Notes under the pieces: model-generated
The model's database searches: none
What the model saw: only the letters and a program-made list of their open reading frames with translations
Told to the model about the DNA's origin: nothing
Assembly: GCA_003427395.1 (NCBI GenBank)
Contig: BFEA01000644.1
Span: 600,418 to 664,417 of the forward strand
DNA from: Chara braunii
Taxonomy: Eukaryota > Streptophyta > Charophyceae > Charales > Characeae
DNA length: 64,000 bases
Reading direction: 5' to 3'
Made by a program: the position numbers and the translations under genes
Shown: positions 53,001 to 63,696 of the stretch, piece after piece
How the letters are laid out: each line of letters starts with the position of its first letter
How positions within the stretch are numbered: position 1 is the first letter of the stretch

Positions 53001-54835
53001 CTCGCGGTTGGTTGAGAAGTCTCCGTGGTGGTTAAGGTGCAGTTGGGACTGCATTGGGATTGTCTGGGGCATTGTGACCAAGTGGAAACTCATTTGTGGG
53101 AACACCCTCCTGGAGGGTTATCTCGCTTGAGTTTTTTTGTGGTCGAACCTCTGTTCTTTTGAACAGTTGAGAGAGGACACGGACCGTGATTTAGGAGAGA
53201 GACCACAACTTGTGGAGTTGTGAGCCGCATATTTTTCTTCGGCGATTATTTTCTTCTGATTGAAATATTATCCGGCTTTCTTGAGTGAGTCGGATAAAAC
53301 TTCACTCGAGGTCAATCAGTTGAATGACTCAGATATCCCTTCACACCTGTGCGAACTCACACTTTGCTTAACCCTGTTGTTTTGAATGTTCAAAAGAAAA
53401 GGTAGAGGAAAGTTGTGCGAGTGATGCATGTGAATGAGAAAGTCTGACTTGAGTATGAGATTGTACTGATTTCCTCTTGAACTTGTTGTCTTTGCGTGTT
53501 GTGCAGGTAGGTAGAAGGGTGTTTGCAAAAGAGATTGATTATGCCTATTTGAGATGAAGAAAAAAATTGTTCTCTTTCAACTTTTTACCTGCCTGCTTGA
53601 TAAAATGACTTATTGTTCGGAAAAAGATTAATTTAGTGCATATCTTGAAATGAACTCTATTGAAATAAAGCCGATAAGGTCAAAAGGATATAGTTTTTTC
53701 TCATGATTGACCTTTTTTATCCCTGATGATCTTATCTACCTGTACCTTTCCAAATGATTCTCATTCTTTATCCTTTCTAATTTTTTTCGTCCAAGTTGTC
53801 TTGAACTCAAGAGAAATGAAAATAAATGAAAGTTACTCGCAGTGGATACATTCTCTTTCTTTAGGAAACATATGGGGTGGGTGTTCGTTACTTTAGGAGT
53901 CGACCCTGTTATCGACCCAGAATGAACCGTTCTACGGGGGGGTACTTTGCCGATTCGGTGGAGACGGCCAAACTTTTGAGATCCGAGTCTTGTGCTCGGA
54001 CGAGGAGGAGGAGTACCCTAGACCACTTCTTAGAGGGAAAGGCATGCAACAATTCAATCAATCCACCTGATTAAGAATCATCCGCAAAGCAGTTTGTCAT
54101 CCAGAAATATTCGAAACGGATGAAGACTGGTATGTGTGTCGAATCTTAGGTTGACGGTATGTTGGAATGATTGACTTTGGGAACGCGTCTCATCAAGTCA
54201 AAACTAAGGCAACTGATTACCTTATCGGCTACATCAATGTTATTGTTGGTAGTCGACTCTCTGTTGGCGATTTTTTATTGTTTTGTGGTGTTCGACATGA
54301 GATGGTCGGATTGTTTTCGATTTTATGTTGTTGAATGCATCAAATGATAATTTTGATTCTCCCAATTATTACTTTGGATTGGATGTATATTCTTATCGAC
54401 TGCGGTCAACTCTTTTTTATGTAATTATGTATAATTGTTATAAATTGTATTTCACTGTGTGTCTAAGGGACTAGGATTGTGTTGAGGGTTTCACGCTTGG
54501 TTGAGACCGTCCTAGTCGACCGACGACCGCTTCGTACTGAGGAGATCAACGCCCTAAGGGACGGGCGACGCTCGGGTCGAGTTGGCGTTAACCAAGCGTA
54601 TATATACTACAACGAACGAACAAACGCACTCGACTGATCTACTTCTGCGATTGCATTTAAAAACTTTCGCATGTGGGTCAGTAGCTTAGTAGGGATACGC
54701 CCCAAAGAGTGGTGACATCCCTTAGGGAAAGCAAGATAGGCCCCGCGGGAACCTATCCTGTCCTAGGGGACCGCGGGATGTAATGCTGGCGCACCCGGCG
54801 AGAGTGGCGAAGAGACGGGAGGTGGCAGGTTCATT
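50009..54835 (+). mobile_element. LTR2 (3' LTR of E1 and 5' LTR of E2), 3' end deleted
   Basis: Starts TGTTGTCGGGCC followed by the palindrome at 50021-50042. The sequence before it (GGGGTCCGGGAA) recurs before the start of LTR D on the other strand (GGGTCTGGGAA), as expected for a polypurine-tract region. Contains the double hairpin (50585-50630), (TG)n(AG)n at 51352-51388, T tracts near 51120 and 51605, and a TATA-like word at 54599-54606. Compared with E1, the stretch from about 45826 to 46316 is missing at 54785-54835, including the LTR end and primer site. Confidence 0.7.
54599..54606 (+). promoter_or_regulatory. Candidate LTR promoter TATA element
   Basis: TATATATA in GCGTATATATACTACAACGA. 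The CTAC(A/G)(A/G)CGA that follows is kept in E1 (across the insert), element A and D, so the transcription start may lie there. Confidence 0.4.
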
Positions 54836-54848
54836 CTTTTATAACGAG

Positions 54849-55677
54849 ATGGCGGAAGGTGGCAGGTTGAATGACGGTCCTTGGGAAACGACAAGAAGTT
54901 AATTGAAACCCTCGGAGAAAAGATCGAAACAGTGGTTAAAACTTCTAAAATCGATGTGCCGGTTTTCAATGGAGATAATGTTGTACGTTTTTTTTCAGCT
55001 TTCAAGCAATTGGCTACTTCTCATGAGTGGAGTGAGCATATGATGTTGAAGAGAGTGGTGTCATTGGTGTATATAGACGTGCGTGATGATGTAGCAAAGT
55101 TGGTCTCTGAATCCAAAAGCTTGAACAATTTCGAGAGACTGATAATTGCTAAGTTTTCTGAATCACCCGAAGGTCGAGATAGAAAAGGAAAGAGAAAGCA
55201 AAGGGAATTTAGTGGTGATGACGGTAGCGAGAGCTATCGGTTAAAATATCATCCTAAGCTCGCTAAGGTTGAAAGAGTTGCGCGTAACTTGGTTCAACGG
55301 GGTAAGGAACCAGTCGTCGAGACAGGGGAATTGAAAGCATCAAACCATGTGGAGCTTGGGAAGATGCTCCGACCGTTTTAGATATTAAGTCGCCAACTCG
55401 TATACAAGGCAAACAGTTAAGTGAGAAAGAAAGAAAAAGATGAACTTTAAATTACTATAAATCTTTGAAATGTATTTACTGTGCTCTGAAAGGTCATAGT
55501 TTGAAATTTTGAAGACACTCTAAATTGAATGTTGAAAAGTGCATTATAAGTAGAGATGAGGAAGGAACTTGGTTTCAATGGAACAATTAACGGATCATCC
55601 TGGTTGAAGGGAATAAGAGAACTATTAGCGATATAATGTTTGAGCGAATGTGGAGTAGGATTAAGGAATCAAATTAG
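54849..55677 (+). pseudogene. E2 gag module 1: capsid-like domain and zinc knuckle 1 (broken)
   Basis: Starts with ATG 54849; a small shift near 54885 leads into the long frame 54881-55381: IETLGEKIETVVKTSKIDVP, FSAFKQLATSHEWSEHMMLK, YIDVRDDVAKLVSESKSLNN, FERLIIAKF, then a basic acidic region. Stop at 55379-55381. The knuckle 1 site reads CIYCALKGHSLKF and then TGA where the last Cys (TGT) should be. It ends MFERMWSRIKESN and TAG at 55675-55677. The capsid part here is the best preserved in the window. Confidence 0.8.
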
Positions 55678-55724
55678 ACTATACAGAGTTAGACTGATAT
55701 TTCACCTGGTTTTCTGTTATTGTC

Positions 55725-56699
55725 AGGACGCAGCAAGTGGAAGCGAAGGTGACCATCAAGATAAAGATATATTGAATCTCCAAAGAAAAGTTCATCTTCT
55801 AGAGCAGAGAGATGCGGCGAGAGAAAGTTTACCAAGAATAAAAATCTCTCTTTTCGATGGTAACTTTGTTTCCGTTTTTCTGGAGAAATTCGAGTAACTT
55901 GCATCCGTTAATAAATGGGATGATCATAAAATGTTGCGACAAGTTCTGAGATATGTTGAAAAAGATCTTGTGGATGTAGTCCAGAAAATAGCCGAAGCAT
56001 CAATATGGTTAGAGTTTCGAGACGCCATGTTAGAGAAGTTTTGGCTTCAGGATAAGTCAATAACATTGGAGGATTTGAAAAATATCAAGCAGGATGCATA
56101 CGTAGTAGAATTTTTTTTTTTTTTTTTACTAAGAAAGGACCGCTCGTCGGATACAGGGTTTAACGGATAAACAGAAATGTCTTACTTTCCTTGCAAATTT
56201 TTCCGAGGCAGAGCAGCAAGAGTTTATCCGTGGAGTAACCGGCTAGTCAGATTGGATGAGGATCCGTTCAAATTTCAACAATGGGAACTTTGATAAGGTC
56301 CTTCGTCTGCAACTTCGCTTGCTACAGTCTGAGTGGGAATGCCAAAATAATAAAAGGAAGACGGATTCAACTCTCATTTCAATGCTTTCATAAGTGAGAG
56401 GAATGATGAAAGATATTCAGAAGGGCTTACGCCATGAGCTTCGGCAAGAAAAGCAAGGAAGTGAACAACCAATCGTGGATCGACAAGTTATAAGTAAAAA
56501 AAATGAAAAAGTTTGTTTAAAAGACCTCTCGACGCCAACTGCTCAGGAGGAAGAGTGTTTCAAGTAGGTATCTCGAGATCGACAAAGCCAGCAAGCGAAG
56601 CGAGAGAGACGGTATTGGAAAAACATTGTGTGTAAAAGATGTGATGGAGTCGGATATGCTTTAAGTATGTGTAAGGGATCGAACGTCGATGAAAAATAA
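55725..56699 (+). pseudogene. E2 gag module 2: capsid-like domain and zinc knuckle 2 (His lost)
   Basis: An acceptor-like TTTTCTGTTATTGTCAG precedes the segment DAASGSEGDHQDKD, a coiled-coil-like DILNLQRKVHLLEQRDAARE, then the capsid-like LPRIKISLFDGNFVSVFLEK with FE at a stop, DDHKMLRQVLRYVEKDLVDV, ASIWLEFRDAMLEKFW and ITLEDLKNIKQDAYVV. A T run (56110-56127) breaks the frame. The end reads CKRCDGVGYALSMC, with Tyr where the knuckle His should be, and TAA at 56697-56699. Confidence 0.8.
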
Positions 56700-57599
56700 G
56701 TCGTTTTATTTATAGTTCGATTTTTTAACTAAACTTTGTAATTTTGTGTGGGATCATAACTTTTTAAACTTTCGTTCTTTTATAAACGGAATTTGGGTGA
56801 GATTGTTCTATAAATATATCAATTTAAGTTGTTATATTCAAAGATATTTTTTGAATTACTTTCTGATTTATGATTCAAATTGTCACATTTTGTTGTTGGA
56901 TTTGCCATCATGGACAAGTGCAGGAATATGTGATCTTGAATCAAACGCAATGAACAGCGCATTGGTTACTTCGAATCGAGGCTGAACGATTTACCTTCAT
57001 CGAACATGTGTACTGGATCTAATGATTTGTTCATTGGTTAGCTTGAGTTAAATCCTGGTGATCGGCTCCTTGATACACTCAAAAGCCGTCCTGGTATGCT
57101 TTTTAGGGTTGGAGACAAGCCCTCAGGTACCTCCTTGAATCGATCCTGTTGATCGGTTCGTCGTTAATTTATCTCAAACATTATTATTATTATTATTATT
57201 ATTTTCCTGGCTCATAATTTACTTATTTATTTTGTTCCACTCTACCTGTTCGGTAAAAGGACTTCCCAGAAAAGAACTTCATCACCGCTACGTCAGACCA
57301 CGAGACTTACGGTGACAATTTGCCCTCAGTTAATGTGGAATAAAGATGATTCTGGAAATTTTCCCTTCTCTCTCTCTCACTCACCCATTCAGACCTTTCC
57401 CGTTACCTATTCTAGGTATCATATATCCAGGAGGGGTATAACCTTTCGGTAAAATCATGAAAAGACAGGCCAGAAAATACCTTACTTTCTGTGCGTTGCT
57501 CTCCCCAAAAGCGTAGTCTCAAGTTAGTGAAAGAGGCGTACCCATATCAATCTGCCCTTTTGGGACGCACTCTCATAGAGTGTCTGCCGAATCCTCCTA
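56700..57599 (+). other. End of E2 similarity and unassigned sequence, with (ATT)8
   Basis: Similarity to E1 ends near 56936. Beyond it I see no gene. (ATT)8 at 57181-57203. GAATCGAGGCTGA, CTTGAATCGATCCTG and similar words recur near 56975-57150 without a clear unit. Confidence 0.45.
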
Positions 57600-59406
57600 A
57601 GGTCCGAGAAGCACCGCCTTGCTTGCTCGTTGGCATATTCATACACTGCAAGGAGCTTGCCCATGCACAAGCGTGTTCACTCCCACAGTATCCATCCTCT
57701 GCGTTGTCGCGCGAGGCGGTCTCCCACCCTGCTGGGAAGCGTTGAACCTCACGATCGTGTCACGCAGGATTTATTCTTGAAGAAACAACAAGTCACTACT
57801 CCGACCGTGCGCGCGTGCTGTACCTTTCACAACAGCCCACGACAGGTCGGAGTGCCGCGAGGTACAACTCACCTCTACCCGAGGGGCTATCACCACCCTC
57901 AGGTAGGCGTATCCCTGCTGAGCTACCGGCCCACATGCGAAGGTTTTTACATGCCTTTGTAGAGGTAGGTCAGTCGAGGGCGTTTTCTCGATCGTCGTAG
58001 CATAGGTATACGCGCGGTTGAACGCCTCAGACTGACCCGCTTATGTGTCGGACATTGGGGCGTTGATCTCCCGGACCGACTTACTATTCAGGTCGACTCG
58101 ATTGACGATATCTCTCGCATACATTACTCTGACCTATTTATACTTGAGCAATTATATACACTATTTAAGTTCTCCCAAATCAATACATACATGAAGAATA
58201 CAGTTCAAAGGTTGAGACTGAAAGACAAGGAGATGTCTTTACATTTCACCTGACAATGACAAACATCAGGATGAACAAAGCTGAACTTTTAGAAGAGAAA
58301 ACAATCAATCGGCTCTTGGCCTTTTAAACAGACATCACAAAGGTCCATGGCCTTTCAAAGAAAATGACATGAATCAGGTTCTCTTGCTTTGCCAATTATC
58401 CTAATCTGCTCATCATCAAGAAAGGGTGAAGTCTGAATAACCAAACCAAATGTTCAAAGGTTGAGCGTCGAAGAAGTGTCTAAGTCGAGGCTCAGGTAAG
58501 CACAAGTTCTGCATTGCGAGTCGAGTGAATAGCACGTGGTTGGTCGTTTTACTAACCTGCAGAGAAAACAAAAGCATTTCATAATCCTAACAGAGTCAAC
58601 CATTCATTCACTTCGACACACATTACACCTACGCTTCTAAACCTTTCAACCAGACATTCTCTTTTCAACTTAGTCATTTCGAGGACCTCTTTTGATCAAA
58701 CACAGACCCTTTCGACAATAACCCATAAATGAGAAATATTATTTAATGCAGAGGTAGATGCGAAGTGTGTGAGTCAAGGGTGAGTGAGGGTTGAGTTGGC
58801 GAACCAACCTGTTACCATAAGGCAACAACATGCAGTTTTGTACAGACTCATAACGAGTCTCCTTGATAAAAATAACCTGCAAATACACACAGGTCACAAG
58901 ATCTCAACACCTCCCTCACTATCGCCCTACACGAAGTTCAGCGATGTGAACTTCAATTCTATCGGTGGACTATAATATAGTCGGATCAAATGTAAGTATG
59001 AAGTAAGAAGACTCCGACAGAAGCCTTCATCTCATACTTACTCAAGCAGTAGGATAACTCAAACATGAGTATCCTACCACTTGTTTTAGTCTAACTGCTT
59101 TACACTTAGACAAACCATGGGATGACCCGCACAGGAGTACCTCACTTATATTCTATCAACCTAACTATCAAATATATGTATATGTGAACAGACGAGTTAA
59201 TAGGATGTTCCTCACACACGAGCCTTATCCTATTACCCGTTTTGTACCACGATTTCTATATCCATACATTCATCAGATATAAAGTAGTCAAGCGTAGTTC
59301 AAAGAAAGGTTTATAGAATGAAAATGAGAAAAGACATAACTTGTTTTCTTGTTTTTTCGCATTTCTATTCTTCTTCTTCATTTTCTTCATCCTTTCTACT
59401 TATCTC

Positions 59407-60065
59407 CTGTGTTGCACGGCGTACGTGTACGCGGGTTGCGCGTACACGCGTACACGTATTCCTGTACGCGACACGTACGCGCGTACACGTACTCCCGTAC
59501 GTGGGAATACGTAAAAAAAAAAAAAAAAACCACATCATCAGAAAAATCTGAAAAACAACTATGTTATGGAAAATGATATTTCAAACAACTTTTTCCTGAG
59601 ACTCATGGCCAAATTCTGTACATAACTCGAGTGAAAAATCAANNNNNNNNNNNNNNNNNNNNNNNNNNNNNNNNNNNNNNNNNNNNNNNNNNNNNNNNNN
59701 NNNNNNNNNNNNNNNNNNNNNNNNNNNNNNNNNNNNNNNNNNNNNNNNNNNNNNNNNNNNNNNNNNNNNNNNNNNNNNNNNNNNNNNNNNNNNNNNNNNN
59801 NNNNNNNNNNNNNNNNNNNNNNNNNNNNNNNNNNNNNNNNNNNNNNNNNNNNNNNNNNNNNNNNNNNNNNNNNNNNNNNNNNNNNNNNNNNNNNNNNNNN
59901 NNNNNNNNNNNNNNNNNNNNNNNNNNNNNNNNNNNNNNNNNNNNNNNNNNNNNNNNNNNNNNNNNNNNNNNNNNNNNNNNNNNNNNNNNNNNNNNNNNNN
60001 NNNNNNNNNNNNNNNNNNNNNNNNNNNNNNNNNNNNNNNNNNNNNNNNNNNNNNNNNNNNNNNNN

Positions 60066-60102
<37 letters not shown>

Positions 60103-60189
60103 GTACGAGTACGCGCGATTTCGGGTTCGTACGCGTACGCTGGAATACGTACGCGTACGCACTGCGTACGTGTACACCGTGCAACGCAG
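59407..60189. mobile_element. Inverted-repeat DNA transposon, copy 2 (with 423-N gap)
   Basis: Starts CTGTGTTGCACGGCGTAC and, inverted, CTGCGTTGCACGGTGTAC. The arms are again CGTACG-rich, then an A run or T run, then the subterminal unit (ACAACTATGTTATGGAAAAT, then CTCATGGCCAAATTCTGTAC). Flanks are CTTATCTC and CTTATTTC (7 of 8 identical). It is inverted relative to copy 1. The N gap (59643-60065) hides its centre, so 783 bp is an estimate. Confidence 0.85.
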
Positions 60190-60429
60190 CTTATTTCTTT
60201 CTTGATTATCTTTTCTGACTTCTTCTTTCTTTCTTCTTTCTACCCTTTTCACTTCATCCTCGAGTCCTCCTGCCTAAATGACCTTGTGTGCACTTTGACT
60301 TTATGTGGGTCAACGTGTGTGAACCCGGATATGGTTCTAGTCGAGCACAAGGTTCACGTGTACATATTTGATTGTGCTAGCAATCAGATGAGAACAAACG
60401 GTATGGACCGTATAGGAAATGAAATAGTA

Positions 60430-60580
60430 ACAACAACAAATAATAATAATAATAGTAATAATAATATAATAATAATAATAATAATATAATAGACTATTAA
60501 TAGTAATAATAATGCAAGCTCCTCCTCTTTCTTCACCCTTCCTTCTTCTTCTTCTTCTTCTTCTTCTTCTTCTTCCACCT
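60430..60580. repeat. (AAT)n and (TTC)n microsatellites
   Basis: AAT-rich run with interruptions (60438-60518) and (TTC)11 (60544-60576), separated by about 25 bases. Confidence 0.95.
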
Positions 60581-60973
60581 TTCGCGCTCTTCTTCATAAG
60601 TCCCACCTACTCTCTTTTTCTCGTACTCTTTGTGGTAGTTGCCTAGCACCCTCTTTTCTCACACACTATAGCGATCCCCACGTCTCAAAAGCATAGGAGG
60701 ATAAAGGAAATGGGCAGGGATTATCGGAGCTTGACAGAAGCGATGGTAAGTGTGAGAAGATGAAGTCTACTGCGTTTCTCCGTGAGGGTACACCAGTCCA
60801 GAAGTGTAAACGCCCTCTTTGTCTTTCAAACAGACATACACACACGAGTGCATACACACAAACACATGTGTGCACGTAGTAGTGTAGATTTCCATGTTCT
60901 CAGGGTAGTTTTATTCGATGTTGTTCATCCTACCATTGAACGTCGCAGGGGGGTAAGCCGCGAGATCGACGAC

Positions 60974-60975
<2 letters not shown>

Positions 60976-61022
<47 letters not shown>
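60976..61022. repeat. (AC)22 microsatellite
   Basis: Pure CA repeat in LTR-like region D. On the minus strand it is (TG)n at about 1.8 kb from the LTR start, where LTR2 has its (TG)n at 1.35 kb. The flanking TAGGATGAA word is shared, so the tract may be the homologous one. Confidence 0.9.
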
Positions 61023-61024
<2 letters not shown>

Positions 61025-61249
61025 TACACATAGTTGTGTGTATTTTCATGATCTCGCGGTAGATTCATACGATGTTTACTCATCTTATCAATGAAAGTAC
61101 CATGAGAGCGGCCGCGAGATTGAAAACTTACCTGTTCTCACTCTCTCGCTCCGTCGTCGTTGTCGTTTCGTAGTCATAGTTGTCAGCGTCGTCGTTGCGC
61201 TTGTCGTCTGACCTCATGGTCAGGTAAGTATTCTTCTCCTCCTCTTCCC

Positions 61250-61740
61250 TTTCTCCTTCATCTTCTTTCCCTTCTTCTTCTTCTTCTCTTTTTTTTCCTT
61301 CTTCCTTCTACTTCTTCTTCCTTTTCTTCTTCCTTCTCGTACTACTACTTCTCCCGCTATCTCTCTTACTACCTTCCCCGCGCGACCCCTTCTTCCGTGC
61401 GACCGTCTCCCTCCTGCTTGCGCTCCCTTCCTCCTCCACGTCTCTGCTTTCTAACTTCTCGATGCATTCTCCTTCTCCCTTCTTCCATGCGATCATCTTC
61501 TTTCCTCTGCGCGTTCTACCTATGTGCGCGTGCTTTTTAACCCATCTCCATCGCCTTCGGTCGAGCATCCGCTGTGCGGCCATTTGCTTCCTCTCCGCGC
61601 ACCTCCTCCTCCTGCATTCTCTGCTTCTTCTTCTTCTCCCCGCGCGTTCTCTTCGTTGCTCCCCGCTCTCTCGCTGGTTACTTCCCTCGGGGTGTTCAGT
61701 TCCTCCGTGAGAACGTTCCCCTCCGTGTCGCAGGCCGACC
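61250..61740. other. Pyrimidine-rich stretch, no gene
   Basis: Strong C/T bias on the plus strand produces long Ser/Leu/Pro or Arg/Glu ORFs on both strands. They are composition artefacts. Confidence 0.6.
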
Positions 61741-61904
61741 CAGCTTAGTCGAGGTTGTGGTCGGTACTGCAGCAACTGAAAACCCCCTTTTCGACTTCAG
61801 TGAATCCGCCCTTGTTGCATAGGCGGATTCACTTAAGTGGAATTGTCGAAAGTCCACACGGATCAGAACGAAAATAAATAAATAAAAAAAAATAGAAACG
61901 AATC

Positions 61905-61935
61905 TAACTAAAAAAAAAAAAAAAAAAAAAAAAAA
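61905..61935 (+). repeat. A run of about 25-30
   Basis: A tract directly upstream of the tRNA-like T-arm at 61975. Confidence 0.9.
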
Positions 61936-61974
61936 TCCAACTACTAATCCCTTGTTGTGCCGACTGGCTCGAGG

Positions 61975-62072
61975 TCACGGGTTCGAGTCCCGGCCTAGTG
62001 AAACCGGGTGAAACCAAAGAAAAGTCCGTCGTCAAAAGGAGCTAGCTCGGGGTCTGATGGATTCGATCCCCG
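61975..62072 (+). repeat. Two tRNA T-arm-like (B-box) sequences
   Basis: GGTTCGAGTCC (61980-61990) fits the B-box consensus GGTTCGANTCC exactly, within the stem CGGG...CCCG. GGATTCGATCC (62059-62069) fits with one difference and sits in CTCGGGG...CCCCGAG. No A-box, anticodon arm or matching acceptor stem is seen, so these are not tRNA genes; they may be tRNA-derived SINE remnants. Confidence 0.45.
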
Positions 62073-62773
62073 AGTCACCTGGCCCTCAACCCGCACCGAA
62101 ACCCACTGAGCTAGCTCTTACTTCGGTTAGAAGAGGAGCAGCTTGGGTATACGCAGAGGAGTGGGGCTCAACCTGCCTAGTGGACCAAGCTTGTTTTCTA
62201 AGTCTTGGCGTGCACACTTGCTGGCCTGCATACCTGTCTGAGTGTTTGTCGGTTTGAGTGTGCATGCGACCCACCAGGGTACTTCGTTAATTGGAAGGCC
62301 CGAAGGGCCGGTACTTAGTTGAGATCGCGACATTGGAGGGTCGTGGCGGTGAAGCACTCAAGTGGCGGGTAGGTTGGTACTGCACCAAGTAGAGGTAGAT
62401 TTGTCGAGTACCCGAACCAGAGGCCGAGTAGAGGAAGACAAAAGCTGACATTTTTTTTTTTTTCCAGTACCGGTAGGTAGACAGGTACCAAGTCAAGTTT
62501 TAGTGTGTGTCGCAGATCTACTCGACACAGTACTAACTCAATCAACCCTTCGATCTTCTCGGTTGGAGGGTATTACTATCGATCCTAACCGTCACAACGC
62601 GCGTCATAACAAAGCACGTGCATACGTTCAAAATTTTTGCACCGATTTACCCCTTCCTCAATGGACGAGGGAATCGTTTCAAGTGTCACGCTAAAGCGCG
62701 CACACCCTCTTCATTTCAGACCAGCCCCGTCATGGTAGCCGATGTCGTCGCTGTGTCAAATGCAAAAGCATGG

Positions 62774-62799
62774 CCAAATACCCTTGTAAGGGTATTTGG
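62774..62799. repeat. Perfect LTR-start palindrome of D
   Basis: Arms CCAAATACCCTT and AAGGGTATTTGG (12 bp, perfect) around GT. Related palindromes lie at 31059, 31145 and 50021. Confidence 0.9.
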
Positions 62800-62809
62800 T
62801 CCGACAATA

Positions 62810-63696
62810 TTCCCAGACCCTATTAAGCGAGGTACCCGTCGCTAAGGACGTTTATCACAATCGTTCATACAGTTTCCCTTTACATCGCTTCCCAAAATCA
62901 AATCAACTGATAAAATATAACAAGATTGATACAATACAAAACAATAGATGCACTTATCTTTCCTGTTTAAAAGAGAAGGTGAATCCATTTCTCAAATAAG
63001 GCGCATTTTGATAGGTGGATAGCCAAATCCGAGTCCCTGGATTGAGATGTGGTAAGATTAGCATTACCTCTCTTGATACTTTCTACTATTGCAGGGATTC
63101 TAACCCGGGTCTCCCACATACTGAAAGCCCCCAAAACCAAACTGAATGAACCAATGGTGGGGATACTGGATCTGTACTATAACGGTGAAAGTTACCAAGA
63201 GAGACAACAATCATCTTTTCCACATCCTTAGACTTTCTTCCCAGATCCTCGTTGGTTGTCCGCGGAGTCATAGAATCTTCTCCTTTGGACGCGGGTCTTA
63301 ACCTAAACCATATTACCATCCCACTCGAAGTCTAATGTGAGGGGATCGATGGTCTCGGTCTAAACCCACCACAGTCCGGTTGATCAGGCCAGATCTGCGG
63401 TCTACCGTGTTGTTATTTTAACAGTGGTTCTCGTATTGGTTACGCAATAAAAGGTAAATTTTCCTATCCTCGGTCTTACCCAGCTTCTAAACCTGACTCT
63501 CGACCCCTTTGGTAACCACCTAAGTTGACCCCTCAATAGGGTGTCCACCCTTCAGGTTTCAACTCTAGGCCAAAACCAGAAGGTTCGCTGCCTGGTTATA
63601 CTTGGTCAGCAGCCAACGTTGGGAGTTACGTCCCAACGATGCCAATTTTCCACCATAGGTTTGGTAATGTAGTCCCTCAGACTGCCCCCTGAAGTG
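62810..63696 (-). other. Possible internal 3' region of the D element; no gene
   Basis: If D is a 3' LTR, this is the adjoining internal sequence. No pol or gag motif is seen. GATTCTAACCCGGG at 63097-63110 resembles an inverted worn B-box. A small hairpin TTGGGA/TCCCAA lies near 63619-63636. Confidence 0.35.

Larger units (their letters stand above)
57600..62809 (-). mobile_element. LTR-like region D, same family, opposite orientation
   Basis: Begins at the right with ATTGTCGGACCAAATACCC plus the perfect palindrome (62774-62799), preceded by GGGTCTGGGAA as LTR2 is by GGGTCCGGGAA. Near its left end 57740-58140 matches element A 24040-24360 and the E LTR ends (GGCGTATCCCTGCTGAGCTA, then CGACTGACCTACC on the minus strand). 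The middle is much diverged and carries a DNA transposon (59407-60189) and microsatellites. The exact left end was not found. Confidence 0.6.

Noticed and set aside
61308-61775. Arg/Glu-rich ORF on the minus strand
   Set aside because: Product of a pyrimidine-biased stretch; open frames occur on both strands and carry no motif.
61975-62072. tRNA genes
   Set aside because: T-arm-like sequences only; no A-box, anticodon arm or pairing acceptor stem could be found.
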